In this document: piece after piece, positions 32,119-41,727 of the stretch
Numbering within the stretch: position 1 is the first letter of the stretch
Layout of the letters: each line of letters begins with the position of its first letter
DNA from: Pseudomonas sp. FeN3W
Lineage (GTDB): Bacteria > Pseudomonadota > Gammaproteobacteria > Pseudomonadales > Pseudomonadaceae
Length of the DNA: 64,000 nucleotides
NCBI GenBank assembly: GCA_030263805.2
Contig: CP136010.1
Location: forward strand, 2,557,001-2,621,000
Direction of reading: 5' to 3'
Notes under the pieces: model-generated
What the model saw: the letters and a program-made list of their open reading frames with translations, nothing else
Told to the model about the DNA's origin: nothing
The model's database searches: none
Translations under genes and position numbers: made by a program

Positions 32119-32670
32119 ATGTCCCAGAGCCTCCCGCCCCCGCTGCGCGTGGCTGGCCTCATCGATGCGTTCAACATGCGCCTCGGCCAGCTCTGTGCCT
32201 GGATCACCCTGTTTCTCGTCATCGGCACCGCCATCGTGGTGGTACTGCGCTACGGTTTCGGCATCGGCGCCATCGCCCTGCAGGAAGCGGTGATGTACGG
32301 TCATGCGCTGGTGTTCATGGGCGCCGCCGCCTGGACCCTGCAACGCAACGGCCACGTTCGCGTCGACATCTTCTATCAGAAGTTCAGCAGTCGCCGGCAG
32401 ACCGCCGTCGACGGCCTTGGTCACCTGCTGTTCCTGCTGCCGGTGTGCCTGTTCCTCGGCTGGAACAGCTGGGACTACGTCAGCAGCTCCTGGGCGACTC
32501 ACGAAGGCTCCAACGAATCAGGCGGGCTTAAGTTCGTCTACCTGCAGAAGAGCATCATCCTGCTGCTGGTCGGCAGCCTCGCGCTACAGGGCCTTTCCGA
32601 CCTGATCAAGTCCGGCTACCGCCTCGCCGGTCGGTTGCCTGAAGCAGAGCAGGAGGTGAAGCATGGGTGA
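32119..32670 (+). CDS. TRAP transporter small permease (DctQ type)
   Basis: 183 residues from ATG 32119, preceded by AGAAGGA about 6 bases upstream. Four predicted membrane helices, starting at LCAWITLFLVIGTAIVVV, with NGHVRVDIFYQ typical of DctQ. The stop overlaps the start of the large permease by 8 bp. It forms the small subunit of a sodium-driven TRAP carrier. Confidence 0.9.
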   Translation: MSQSLPPPLRVAGLIDAFNMRLGQLCAWITLFLVIGTAIVVVLRYGFGIGAIALQEAVMYGHALVFMGAAAWTLQRNGHVRVDIFYQKFSSRRQTAVDGLGHLLFLLPVCLFLGWNSWDYVSSSWATHEGSNESGGLKFVYLQKSIILLLVGSLALQGLSDLIKSGYRLAGRLPEAEQEVKHG

Positions 32671-34039
32671 GATCATGGCCATCCTGCTGTTCATCAGCAT
32701 CTGCTTCGCCCTGATGTCGGGTTACCCGGTCGCCTTCACCCTGGGTGGCATGGCACTTCTGTTCGCCGGCATCGGCGTGGTCACCGGCTCGTTCGACGTG
32801 GGTTACCTGCACGCGTTGCCGAACCGCATCTTCGGCATCATGAACAACCAGACGATGCTGGCGGTGCCGCTGTTCGTCTTCATGGGCGTGATGCTGGAGA
32901 AATCGCGCGTCGCCGAAGACCTGCTGGAATCGATGTCGCGACTGTTCGGCACCCTGCGTGGCGGCCTGGCGATTTCGGTCTGCGTGGTCGGCGCGCTGCT
33001 CGCGGCCAGCACCGGCATCGTCGGCGCCACCGTGGTCACCATGGGCCTGCTGGCACTGCCGACCATGCTGCGTCGCGGCTACGACCCGGCCATCGCTACC
33101 GGCACTCTCGCCGCCACCGGCACCCTCGGCCAGATCATTCCGCCATCGATCATTCTGGTTCTGCTCGGCGACGTGATGTCCAGCGCCTTCCAGCAAGCAC
33201 AGCTGAAGATGGGCATCTTCTCGCCGAAGACCGTTTCGGTCGGTGACCTGTTCGTCGGCGCGCTGATTCCCGGCCTCGTGCTGGTTGGCATGTACATCCT
33301 CTACCTCATCGTGGTGGCGATCTTCCAGCCGAAGAAGCTGCCCGCCTTGCCGCAGGAAGAACTGGGGCCGATCGAGTGGGGCAAGCTGATCGGTGCGCTG
33401 CTGCCACCGCTGGCGCTGATCACTGCCGTGCTCGGCTCGATTCTGGCGGGCTATGCCACCCCGACCGAGGCTGCGGCGATCGGTGCCCTGGGCGCGACCG
33501 TGCTGTCGATCGCCAAGGGCCAGCTGAATTTCGCCCAGCTCAAGCAGGTAGCCTTCGGCACCACCGAAATCACCTCGATGGTGTTCCTCATCCTCATCGG
33601 TGCGTCGCTGTTCTCCCTGGTGTTCCGCGGCTTTGGCGGTGAAGTGCTAATCGAAGACGCGCTGCACTCGCTGCCTGGCGGTGTACTCGGCGCCTTCCTG
33701 GTGGTGATGCTGGTCATCTTTCTGCTGGGCTTCATTCTCGATTTCATCGAGATCATCTTCGTGGTGGTGCCCATCGTCGGCCCAATCCTGCTCGCCATGG
33801 GCCTGGACCCGGTCTGGCTCGGCGTGATGTTCGCCATCAACCTGCAGACCTCCTTTCTCACCCCACCTTTCGGCTTCTCGCTGTTCTACCTGCGCGGCGT
33901 CACCCCCCGCAGCGTACCGACCAGCGTGATGTACAAGGGCGTGCTGCCGTTCATCGCGATCCAGATCGGCATGCTGGTGGTGGCCTACATGTGGCCAGGA
34001 ATCGTTACCTGGCTGCCGGAACAGGTCTACGGCCAGTAA
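32663..34039 (+). CDS. TRAP transporter large permease (DctM type)
   Basis: 458 residues with about 12-14 membrane helices (TRAP-T/DctM family), including the conserved GTLAATGTLGQIIPPSIILVL and LGFILDFIEIIFVVVPI regions. Catalyses sodium-coupled import of the substrate delivered by the binding protein encoded divergently. Confidence 0.93.
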   Translation: MGEIMAILLFISICFALMSGYPVAFTLGGMALLFAGIGVVTGSFDVGYLHALPNRIFGIMNNQTMLAVPLFVFMGVMLEKSRVAEDLLESMSRLFGTLRGGLAISVCVVGALLAASTGIVGATVVTMGLLALPTMLRRGYDPAIATGTLAATGTLGQIIPPSIILVLLGDVMSSAFQQAQLKMGIFSPKTVSVGDLFVGALIPGLVLVGMYILYLIVVAIFQPKKLPALPQEELGPIEWGKLIGALLPPLALITAVLGSILAGYATPTEAAAIGALGATVLSIAKGQLNFAQLKQVAFGTTEITSMVFLILIGASLFSLVFRGFGGEVLIEDALHSLPGGVLGAFLVVMLVIFLLGFILDFIEIIFVVVPIVGPILLAMGLDPVWLGVMFAINLQTSFLTPPFGFSLFYLRGVTPRSVPTSVMYKGVLPFIAIQIGMLVVAYMWPGIVTWLPEQVYGQ

Positions 34040-34048
34040 CTGCAACTA

Positions 34049-34074
34049 CAACGCCCGTCCCTCGACGGGCGTTG
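34049..34074 (+). terminator. Terminator after the TRAP permease genes
   Basis: CAACGCCCGTC (34049-34059) and GACGGGCGTTG (34064-34074) form an 11-bp stem with a 4-nt loop, followed by TGCTTCC. Confidence 0.75.
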
Positions 34075-34131
34075 TGCTTCCTAGCGCAGCATCCCGCTAC
34101 AATCGGCTCCCGCCCGAACGCCTGCCCGCCG

Positions 34132-35364
34132 ATGACTGCCTCCCCTTCTCTGCTCGAACGCTTCCAGGCACTCGACCGTTTTCTGAGCGAGCACCAGGCG
34201 CTCTGGCGCCCGCGTCCATTCGTCTGCCGAAGCCTGACCTGGGAAAGCGACTACCCGGAGCTCGCCGCCTGGCTGCGGGCACGCTCACTGGCCGATGCCG
34301 AAGCCGCGCACAACCAGCCAGGCGAACTCGCCGCACCAGCGCCTTTCCCGCAGCTGGCTGCGCTCGCCTGTAAGCTGAGCCAGATCGACGAACTGCCCGC
34401 AAGCGAGCCGCCGGCCGTGAATCATCGTCAGAACCTCGACATACCGGGACGCAAATCGCTGCAGATCCAGGCATTCGGCGCGCGCCTGCACTTTCGCGAA
34501 ACGCCGCGGCACTGGCTCGACTGGTGTTCCGGTAAAGGTCATCTCGGTCGGCATCTGGCCAGAAACAGCGCCGCACTGACCTGCCTGGAGTGGGACGAAG
34601 CGCTGGTCAACGCCGGCGCACAACTGAGCGAAAGACTCGGTATCAATGCGAGCCACCGCTGTCAGGACGTGCTGGCCGCCACTGCCAGCGACCAGCTGCA
34701 TGCTACGCATACGCCGGTCGCCCTGCATGCCTGCGGCGACCTGCATGTTCGCTTGCTGCAACTGGCCATCGCCAAACAATGCCGCCAGCTTGCCGTGGCG
34801 CCCTGCTGCTACAACCGCATCGCCGATGAGCAGTACACCCCACTGTCACAGGCAGCCGGCGCGTCGTCGTTGCAGCTTACGCGCGATGACCTCGGTATAC
34901 CCTTGAGCGAAACCGTCACCGCCGGCGCCCGCGAGCGACGCAACCGTGACCAGTCCATGGCCTGGCGCCTGGGCTTCGATACCCTGCAGCGCCGCTTGCG
35001 CCAGCAGGACGAATACCTGTCGACCCCGTCGCTACCCAGCGCCTGGCTGAAGAAAGACTTCGCCAACTATTGCCGCGATCTCGCCGCACTCAAGCAACTA
35101 CCCGCACCGGGCGACGAGGACTGGCCGGCCCTGGAGCGCACTGGCTGGCAGCGCCTGGCCGAAGTTCGCAATCTGGAACTGGTGCGCGGCCTGTTCCGCC
35201 GCCCGCTCGAACTCTGGCTGCTGCTCGACCGTGCATTGCTGCTGGAAGAGCAAGGCTATCACGTTCGCCTGGGCACCTTCTGCCCCAGCCAACTGACCCC
35301 ACGCAACCTGCTGTTGCTCGCCGAGCGCAACGCGTCCGCGCAGAATGTGAAGCGGCCTGAATAA
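34132..35364 (+). CDS. SAM-dependent methyltransferase with APCCY motif
   Basis: 410 residues from ATG 34132; the frame is open upstream but overlaps the terminator and the permease. Class I methyltransferase: SAM-binding motif DWCSGKGHLGRHLA (about 128), acidic motif LEWDEALV, ALHACGDLH, and VAPCCYN (about 222). The APCCY motif is shared with METTL25/RRNAD1-like proteins (Methyltransf_32). Substrate unknown. Confidence 0.8.
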   Translation: MTASPSLLERFQALDRFLSEHQALWRPRPFVCRSLTWESDYPELAAWLRARSLADAEAAHNQPGELAAPAPFPQLAALACKLSQIDELPASEPPAVNHRQNLDIPGRKSLQIQAFGARLHFRETPRHWLDWCSGKGHLGRHLARNSAALTCLEWDEALVNAGAQLSERLGINASHRCQDVLAATASDQLHATHTPVALHACGDLHVRLLQLAIAKQCRQLAVAPCCYNRIADEQYTPLSQAAGASSLQLTRDDLGIPLSETVTAGARERRNRDQSMAWRLGFDTLQRRLRQQDEYLSTPSLPSAWLKKDFANYCRDLAALKQLPAPGDEDWPALERTGWQRLAEVRNLELVRGLFRRPLELWLLLDRALLLEEQGYHVRLGTFCPSQLTPRNLLLLAERNASAQNVKRPE

Positions 35365-35392
35365 GCGACTGCAAGTCACCGTAACCAAACGG

Positions 35393-35420
35393 TTTACTCG
35401 CCGCGCGCAATGGATATAAT
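35393..35420 (+). promoter_or_regulatory. Sigma-70 promoter of tRNA-Thr
   Basis: TTTACT (35393-35398) and a perfect TATAAT (35415-35420) are 16 bp apart and lie 14 bp before the tRNA. Confidence 0.75.
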
Positions 35421-35434
35421 GGCGACCCTCACTT

Positions 35435-35510
<76 letters not shown>

Positions 35511-35518
35511 TATAGAAC

Positions 35519-35546
35519 AAGGCCCGCAGCGATGCGGGCCTTTTTC
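35519..35546 (+). terminator. Terminator of tRNA-Thr
   Basis: GGCCCGC (35521-35527) pairs with GCGGGCC (35534-35540), followed by TTTTT. Confidence 0.9.
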
Positions 35547-36089
35547 GTTTCTAAGCCGGGCTAGCGCCGGGCTAGCAGAACGCTAGGCTTTGCCCCCCCT
35601 TGGCGCCCATTATCCCATCAACCTCGCAGCAGCCAAAACGCGCACCGGATCTGATGCTTATTGACTGGCAGCCTGCTGGTTATCGATGGTGACTAAACCG
35701 GCCAGCGCCGAAAGCTATAGCGTCGACAGATGAGCGTCATCAAGCCACCAGCCGTCAAGCAAACCAAGCTGTGTTTGTCCATTCCCGACATGCAGACTTG
35801 AGTGCAACAGGGTTATTGAATTGAATATGCGGCATCACGCTGCGCATCCCGCTGATCATTCATAAGCTCACCCCTAAGCCGGGCTTTCCAAAAAACCCTT
35901 TGGAAACGGTCCCGACCAGGTTAGGTGTTGATAGCTCCTGGGCGCCGCGAGCCGATACCACACCTCAGGCGGCGCCTGGCTTACCGGCCGCCGGCAATTA
36001 GTCGCGAACCGTCTGGCCGGGACTGTCGACGGCGATCGATTACACACGAAAATCCGTAGAGCCTAAAGCCGAAGCGTTAGTACGAACTA
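35547..36089. other. Gene-free region between tRNA-Thr and the ISL3-type transposon
   Basis: No supported gene on either strand. Just after the tRNA terminator GCCGGGCTAGC occurs twice in tandem (35554-35575). The rest looks like decayed mobile DNA. The last bases, ending ATATTCTA, continue exactly at 41939 on the other side of the transposon. Confidence 0.7.
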
Positions 36090-36145
36090 ATATTCTAGGG
36101 TATCCGGATTAAGTGGTTGATGGGCCTTCCAGCCCCATCCAACCC

Positions 36146-37005
36146 TTAGTCCTTCCAGAAGGTTGATAGATCGACACCGAAGTTCTTCTCAGGCTCGGGG
36201 AGTCCCATGTTGTAGGTCATGGTGGCTCTGCCCAGAAACGGGGATTCCTTGACTTGTGGCGCCTTCTTCTTGTGCTTGGTGGTATAGAGCATCCGGGCTC
36301 GCATTACCTCGAACGAATAGCCCCGGCCATCACGGTTTTTGTCCTTGGCTAGGCGGTTTATCGACTACGTGAAAGCGTTGGTGATCGGGATGTCGGTCTC
36401 AAAGTAGGTCAGCATCTCTTCACGCCAGCCACTGACGGCGCTGACGAGATCCTTCCAAACCTCCTTCTGCCCCTGAGGGATGTTGTCAATCCAGGTGGCG
36501 AGAGCCTGTTCGGCACCACGCCGATTGGTACAGTCCCAGATATGGTAGAAGCGCTCCTTGTGCTCGTAAGCCGCCAAGAGCTGGGGGGAATGCTCCTGTC
36601 CAGGTCTCCATGATGAGCCGTTCGCGGTCTGAAACGTCGTGAGCGCGCTTCAGCAGGATTTTCCGGTCACCTTTGAGGGTCCGGCGCTGATTGGGCTTCA
36701 ACTCCTTCCTTAGGCCTTTGCGGATCTTCTCTAAGGCCTCGTTGGCCATGCGCACGACGTGGAACTTATCGACCACGATACGGGCCTGTGGCAGCACCGT
36801 CTGGAAGGCGCGGCGGTAGGGCTTCCACATGTCCATGCTGACGATCTCGACCTGGTGGCGGTTGGCCATGCTCATGAGGCGTCTTGTCACCCTCTCTTGC
36901 TGACGACCGGGTAGCAGGTCCAGCAGGGTGCGCTCTTCCAGATTGGTTAGGATGCAGCAGAGCCCTTGGCAGCAGTCGTGCATCAGGAACGTACAGCTGG
37001 CTCAT
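36146..37005 (-). pseudogene. tnpA: ISL3-family transposase remnant
   Basis: Minus-strand reading gives typical ISL3 TnpA sequence (SMDMWKPYRRAFQ, VVDKFHVVRMAN, LKRAHDVSDRERLIMETW), but three lesions are visible. An extra base in a six-G run (36584-36589) shifts the frame. A TAG at 36365-36367 stands where ITNAFT-E-SINRLAKD is expected. The 5' part is lost: an in-frame stop lies just upstream of 36983 and the N-terminal region is absent. About 285 codons remain of a usual ~430. The transposon could move only with transposase supplied in trans. Confidence 0.88.
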
Positions 37006-37084
37006 GAAGGCGTGCCGCCTTATCAAGGCCCAGGACGCGCCTATTCCGGAAGTCAAGCATGCGATAGCGAAGACGCTAGGCGAT

Positions 37085-37606
37085 TCAGCGGCGGCGGCTG
37101 CCTGGTTGATGTCGTATTTCCGCCCAAATAAAGAGGGCGACACCGAGGAAGATCCATACGTCCGCTAGGTTGAACGATGGCCAGTGCCACTGGGCATAGT
37201 GAAAATCGAGAAAATCCTCTACGTAGCCTAACCGCAAGCGATCTGCGACATTGCCCAACGCGCCGCCGAGGATCGCACTGAGGGCGAGCCGATAACTCAG
37301 TACGCGTGGTGAACGCCAAAGCCAGTACACCAGTAATATCGAGATAACCAGGGCCAGTCCGATGAAAAGCGGCTGCTGCCAACCGCCGACATCCGCGAGA
37401 AAGCTGAAGGCCGCCCCCGTATTGTGGCGGTGGACCCAATTGAAGAAGGGTGCGGCAGGCACGCTTTCACCATGCGCTAGCATGGTGCTGGCAAGGTACT
37501 TGCTCGCCTGATCGACAAACAGTAACAGGAGCGAGAGCCACAGCCAGCGCATCGCCTTTCCCGGCTCGTGGGCTTTCTCTGCGAGCCGACTGCCATAAGT
37601 AGACAT
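37085..37606 (-). CDS. lspA: Accessory lipoprotein signal peptidase (signal peptidase II)
   Basis: 173 residues from ATG 37606, preceded by AGGAGG about 8 bases upstream. Four membrane helices. Both catalytic aspartates of the A8 family are present, in GNVADRL and FNLADVW, with the conserved NTGAAFSF. Cleaves signal peptides of diacylglyceryl-prolipoproteins in the inner membrane. Being in a metal-resistance transposon, it is a second copy beside the expected core lspA, as in the pbr and ISPpu12 clusters. Confidence 0.93.
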   Translation of the reverse strand: MSTYGSRLAEKAHEPGKAMRWLWLSLLLLFVDQASKYLASTMLAHGESVPAAPFFNWVHRHNTGAAFSFLADVGGWQQPLFIGLALVISILLVYWLWRSPRVLSYRLALSAILGGALGNVADRLRLGYVEDFLDFHYAQWHWPSFNLADVWIFLGVALFIWAEIRHQPGSRRR

Positions 37607-37659
37607 ATCCCCTTCCTCCTGACCCAATCTAGAATTTGCTCGCTGCTAAATAACAAGCG

Positions 37660-39237
37660 TCATGTACCCAACCGATGATGCCGACGAATTCGACGGAGCA
37701 GGAGCAGGCCGAGTCCGAGTGCGGTCAGGCCAAGGACAGGCCAATCCCGCCAGCGCACATAAGGGGGCGCGCCAGTTCGCGGTGTCACTTCGGCGCTGAG
37801 GGTGGCCACTTCGAACTGCGGAGCACGCTTGAGCACTTTGCCCTCATGATTGATGGCTGCTGTGATACCGGTGTTCGTGGCTCGAAGAAGGTCACGTCCG
37901 GTTTCGATGGCACGCATGCGTGCCATCTGGAAATGCTGGAGGGGGCCGAGCGAGCTGCCGAACCAGGCATCGTTGCTGACATTCACCAGTAACTGCGCTT
38001 CGGGCAGAAGCTCAGTGACTTCGGCACCAAAGACCGCCTCGTAGCAGATGAGTGCCCCTACGGGCACCCCTGCTGCATTCAGGACGTGCGCTTCCCGTCC
38101 CGGTGTGAAGTCGGACATGGGCGCCCCGAGCACGTCGAGGGCCGACCCCAAAAGATCCCGAAACGGAACATATTCACCGAAGGGCACCAGGTGGCGTTTG
38201 TAGTAGAAGCCTGAGGGATCGGAGAGGCTTACCACGGCGTTGTAGGTACGGCCCTCCGCCTCGCGTACCGGGACGCCAATCATTAACGATGTGCCTGCCT
38301 GATCGGCTAACGCCTCAAGCTCAGCAAGATATGCTTTGGCCTGGTCATGCCACATCGGGATTGCCGCTTCTGGCCAGATCACGATATCGGCTCCGAGATG
38401 CTGCGCGGTAAGCGCCTGATAGCGCTCAAGTGTGATGTCCCGGTATCTCGGGTCCCATTTCTTGTCTTGCGCGATGTTTCCTTGCAAGAGGACGACATCG
38501 ATCGGGTCAGCGGCTGGCTGCGTCCATTCACGATCCAGCAGTTGCAAGCCGGCGAGGGTAGCGACTAACACGGCACCGACTACCGCAGCACGGCGCAGGC
38601 TTGGCCCCTGGACAACCCAGGCAAGCCCGCCAGCGAGAAGTGCCACCAGTAAACTCACGCCAAGCACGCCAAAGACGGGAGCGATAGTGGCAAGTGTGGT
38701 GTCGGTCTGGCTGTAGCCAATGAAGAGCCAGGGAAAGCCGGTCAAGAACCAGGTGCGCATCCATTCACTCAGCACCCATGCCGCAGGTAGCCCTAGCCAG
38801 AGTGCCATTGCATCCATCTCAGGGCGCAGGCAGCGCACGAGGTACGCGACGCCCCATGGAAAGAGGGCGAGCAGCGAGACAAAGGCCGCCGTGACTAACA
38901 CCGCCACCACGGGGCCATTGCCGTACTGGCTAATGCTGATAAAGACCCAGGAGACACCCACGCCGAAGTAGCCAAGGCCAAAGAGGTAGGCCGACCACAG
39001 CGCCTGACGCCTTGAAGACTGCGCGGTCAGGACAAAAAATGTTGCCAGAGCGATCACCGCAAGCCATGCCCAGCCCACAGGGGCAAAGGCAAGCGGCATG
39101 GCGCCTCCAGCAAGTAGAGCCATCCCCCCTGTCAGAAGCGGCTTATAGCGCACGCCCGTGTATAGGCTAGAGGGTAGCGCGCACTTATCACCCAATGCTC
39201 TCTCGCCTCCGAATCCAGGATCAACCCTGTGGCTCAT
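37660..39237 (-). CDS. lnt: Accessory apolipoprotein N-acyltransferase
   Basis: 525 residues. An N-terminal membrane part of about six helices, then a nitrilase-fold domain with catalytic Glu in WPEAAIPMW, a Lys region in GFYYKRHLVPFGEY and nucleophile Cys in ICYEAVFG, then a final helix. Adds the third acyl chain to lipoproteins in the inner membrane. It lies 53 bp upstream of lspA on the same strand, so both lipoprotein-maturation genes travel together. The first ATG may be upstream of the true start, since residues 1-30 are not typical. Confidence 0.92.
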   Translation of the reverse strand: MSHRVDPGFGGERALGDKCALPSSLYTGVRYKPLLTGGMALLAGGAMPLAFAPVGWAWLAVIALATFFVLTAQSSRRQALWSAYLFGLGYFGVGVSWVFISISQYGNGPVVAVLVTAAFVSLLALFPWGVAYLVRCLRPEMDAMALWLGLPAAWVLSEWMRTWFLTGFPWLFIGYSQTDTTLATIAPVFGVLGVSLLVALLAGGLAWVVQGPSLRRAAVVGAVLVATLAGLQLLDREWTQPAADPIDVVLLQGNIAQDKKWDPRYRDITLERYQALTAQHLGADIVIWPEAAIPMWHDQAKAYLAELEALADQAGTSLMIGVPVREAEGRTYNAVVSLSDPSGFYYKRHLVPFGEYVPFRDLLGSALDVLGAPMSDFTPGREAHVLNAAGVPVGALICYEAVFGAEVTELLPEAQLLVNVSNDAWFGSSLGPLQHFQMARMRAIETGRDLLRATNTGITAAINHEGKVLKRAPQFEVATLSAEVTPRTGAPPYVRWRDWPVLGLTALGLGLLLLRRIRRHHRLGT

Positions 39238-39393
39238 GCTTTCTTGCTCCGCTTAATCAAGCTGCGTCAATTCATTCGGCCGGCTGGCCAGGGTGGCAAA
39301 GTGAATGTTTCTGGACTCGACTAGGTGCGCCGTAAGCTGGGAGCTGCTTCGTATTCGGCCAGCACGACAGTGGCTGTGTTGGGGAGCAGTACG

Positions 39394-40155
39394 TTAGCTT
39401 TGCGATACCACCCCTTCCAAGCCCGCTGATACCAGAACGAACAGGACGAAGCCGCCTATGAAAGCCAGCGGTGAGATGTGCGTATCGTCACCGCTCTCGT
39501 GAGCCTCGGAGACCATATCTTCGATGGCAGCGACCGTGAGAAGGCCTGCCGTGAACGTCAGTGCCGCTAGCTTAAATGCCTCCGGCTGGTTCCTGAGTAC
39601 GAAGTAAGCAAAGACGGCTGCCGAGAGCACAGGAATCGCGAAGGAAGCAGAGAGCAGTATCCGCTTGCTACGAGGGATTCCTTTATCTTTCATGGTGGCG
39701 ATCGTCGCAAAGCCCTCAGGAACATCGGCGAGAACCTGACCCGCCGCCAGGATTATCGCGACCGACGGTGAGACCGCCGACCCCGCCCCGATCAGGAGGC
39801 CATCGCTGAACAGGTCGATGGATACGGCGATATAGATCATCCAGACACTCGTCTGACCGCCTTCTCCCTGCTGGCCTTGTCGCTTCTGGAGACTCTCAAC
39901 GAGCTTCTCGATACCTACGTAAGCAATGCCGCCCAGCGCGAAAGCGAGGGCGATTACCCAGGCTGAGAGGTTCTCTAGCACGCGCGGCATGATTTCAACC
40001 GCCACCACCGCAATGACGAGGCCGGCAGCGCCGTGAAGGGCGTAATTGAGACGGCGCCCGGTAGTTCGGGAGGCCTCCGCAGCGAGCCCACCACTAAAAT
40101 TGCCTAAGGCGGGCAACAGCGCCAGGCCGAGTACCAGCCAGATACTATCCATCAT
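39394..40155 (-). CDS. ZIP-family metal transporter
   Basis: 253 residues, eight predicted membrane helices. A long loop rich in Gly and Gln (KRQGQQGEGGQTS) separates the first helices from the ZIP core. Metal-site motifs are visible in DLFSDGLLIGAG and DVPEGFATIATM. ZIP proteins normally bring zinc or related metals into the cytoplasm; inside an efflux cluster the direction and metal are open questions. Confidence 0.85.
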   Translation of the reverse strand: MMDSIWLVLGLALLPALGNFSGGLAAEASRTTGRRLNYALHGAAGLVIAVVAVEIMPRVLENLSAWVIALAFALGGIAYVGIEKLVESLQKRQGQQGEGGQTSVWMIYIAVSIDLFSDGLLIGAGSAVSPSVAIILAAGQVLADVPEGFATIATMKDKGIPRSKRILLSASFAIPVLSAAVFAYFVLRNQPEAFKLAALTFTAGLLTVAAIEDMVSEAHESGDDTHISPLAFIGGFVLFVLVSAGLEGVVSQS

Positions 40156-40297
40156 CTTCCTTCCTTGGTTGATTCCTAGATACGCTACCTTGCTGGCTCC
40201 GAGCCTTCGCGCTATATGCTGTCGTTCAGGCCTAGCGCGCTTGTACAGCCACTTCGATCAAGTGTCCCAGGCATCGATAGCTGCGTACCGTGCAGCC

Positions 40298-41218
40298 TCA
40301 CCCCTTGAGCGCCAGGATGCGCCGAGCGCCGTTGAGGACGATCAGGCCCACGATGGTACCGATAATCAGGTCAGGGTAGCTGGACCCCGTCCAGGCGACC
40401 AAGGCACCGGCGGCGATGACGCCCATGTTGATCACCACATCATTGGCCGAGAATATCCAGCTTGCCTTCATATGCGCGCCGCCTTCGCGGTGCTTGGATA
40501 TCAACAGCAGGCAACCGGTATTGGCGATCAACGCGACGAAGGCGATCGCCATCATCATCAGCGATTCAGGCTCACTACCGAAAACAAAGCGTCGCACCAC
40601 CTCGACGAGTACGCCGATAGCCAAAATCAGTTGCAGTACCCCTGCCAGATGCGCGGCACGTACCTGCATTTTCGCACTGCGCCCTACGGCATAGAGAGCC
40701 AGGCCATAGACGGCTGCATCGGCAAACATATCCAGGGAATCAGCGATCAGGCCGGTAGACTGGGCGATCAGGCCAGCAGTCATTTCCACCACGAACATGA
40801 TCGCATTGATACCGAGCAACACGCGCAGAGTGCCTGACTCCTGCGTAGCAGAGACTGCCGAGCTCTCAGCGGCCTTGATCGTCTCTGGGTCGGCAATGAC
40901 GGTTTCCTGAAGAGAGGCGCCTAGCCCCAAGGTCGCCAGTTTCGCGGTAATGGGCTCAGCCTCGCCGTCATGCACGACCTCCAATCGGCGGTTCGACAAG
41001 TCGAAGGACAGCGTTCGAATCTCATCAAAGCCGTTCAGCGCCAAGCGGATCATCCGTTCTTCTGAGGGACAATCCATCTTCGGCACAGCATACACGCTGA
41101 CCCATTCCCCTGACGCTTCGGAGGAGACCGGCATATCGGTATCCGCTGCAGGCGTTGCATCGCAGCTACATGGGCCACCACAGGCTTTACTCACGATACG
41201 GCTCCAGTTAACCAACAT
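40298..41218 (-). CDS. CDF-family metal efflux transporter with N-terminal HMA-like domain
   Basis: 306 residues. The cytosolic N-terminus has Cys-rich KACGGPCSCD (about 11-20) and an HMA-like domain with VPKMDCPSEE (about 45-54). The membrane part holds the CDF metal site in two helices: DSLDMFADAAVY (about 155) and SANDVVINMG (about 247). Expels divalent metals such as Zn, Cd or Co using the proton gradient. First gene after the operator shared with the divergent merR-type gene. CzcD-like by context. Confidence 0.9.
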   Translation of the reverse strand: MLVNWSRIVSKACGGPCSCDATPAADTDMPVSSEASGEWVSVYAVPKMDCPSEERMIRLALNGFDEIRTLSFDLSNRRLEVVHDGEAEPITAKLATLGLGASLQETVIADPETIKAAESSAVSATQESGTLRVLLGINAIMFVVEMTAGLIAQSTGLIADSLDMFADAAVYGLALYAVGRSAKMQVRAAHLAGVLQLILAIGVLVEVVRRFVFGSEPESLMMMAIAFVALIANTGCLLLISKHREGGAHMKASWIFSANDVVINMGVIAAGALVAWTGSSYPDLIIGTIVGLIVLNGARRILALKG

Positions 41219-41235
41219 AGATTGCTAGTATTAAA

Positions 41236-41260
41236 AACTATATAGCTACTATAAGGTCAA
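41236..41260. promoter_or_regulatory. MerR-type operator/promoter of the CDF gene
   Basis: On the minus strand TTGACC (41260-41255) is followed after 19 bp by TTTAAT. The spacer contains the near-dyad TATAGTAGCTATATAG typical of CadR/PbrR/ZntR operators. The overlong spacer is the hallmark of MerR-controlled promoters. The site lies between the two divergent starts (41218 and 41293) and can serve both. Confidence 0.85.
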
Positions 41261-41292
41261 TGGGACAGATGATCCGTTGAGGAGTAAGCCTG

Positions 41293-41727
41293 ATGCGCAT
41301 TGGTCAGTTAGCCCAGATAGCGGGTATCGACACGCAGACGATCCGCTTCTATGAGCAGCAGGGCCTGTTGCCGCCGCCAGAACGGCAGGAGAATGGTTAC
41401 CGTGTCTATACCGAGAAGCATGGCGAGTGGCTTGCCTTTATCCGCCGCTGCCGAATTCTGGACCTGTCACTGACAGAGATTCGCGAGCTACAGAGCTATC
41501 AGGACGACCCTCGCCAGCCTTGTACCGCCGTCAACGCCATGCTCGATGACCACATCTCTCATGTGCGGTCGCAGATAACTGCTCTGCAAGCGCTTGAGCA
41601 ACAACTCGTTTCACTGAGGGCGAGTTGCAACGAGGGTCGGGAGATCAATGCCTGCGGCATCCTGACGGGGATCAGCGAGGAGAGCAAACAACAGCTGTAT
41701 AGGGCTAGCTCAGGCCGTAAGGACTGA
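41293..41727 (+). CDS. Cd(II)/Pb(II)-responsive MerR-family regulator (CadR/PbrR type)
   Basis: 144 residues from ATG 41293, with GAGGAG upstream. N-terminal MerR helix-turn-helix (MRIGQLAQIAGIDTQTIRFYEQQGLLPPPER), a dimerisation helix and metal-binding cysteines in QPCTAVNAML (about 77), SCNEGREINACG (about 114 and 121). This three-Cys pattern matches CadR/PbrR rather than MerR or ZntR. Represses, then with metal activates, the divergent CDF-ZIP-lnt-lspA genes by untwisting the 19-bp spacer. Confidence 0.92.
   Translation: MRIGQLAQIAGIDTQTIRFYEQQGLLPPPERQENGYRVYTEKHGEWLAFIRRCRILDLSLTEIRELQSYQDDPRQPCTAVNAMLDDHISHVRSQITALQALEQQLVSLRASCNEGREINACGILTGISEESKQQLYRASSGRKD

Noticed and set aside
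35554..35575. Tandem GCCGGGCTAGC as attachment site
   Set aside because: Two adjacent copies without a distant partner; it does not match the tRNA 3' end.
37005..37085. Plus-strand peptide-like stretch between tnpA and lspA
   Set aside because: Very short, overlaps lspA antisense, no ribosome-binding site; could be transposon debris.
37085..39237. Reading lspA and lnt as the housekeeping copies
   Set aside because: They lie inside a transposon with exact target duplications and in a metal-resistance context, so accessory copies are far more likely.
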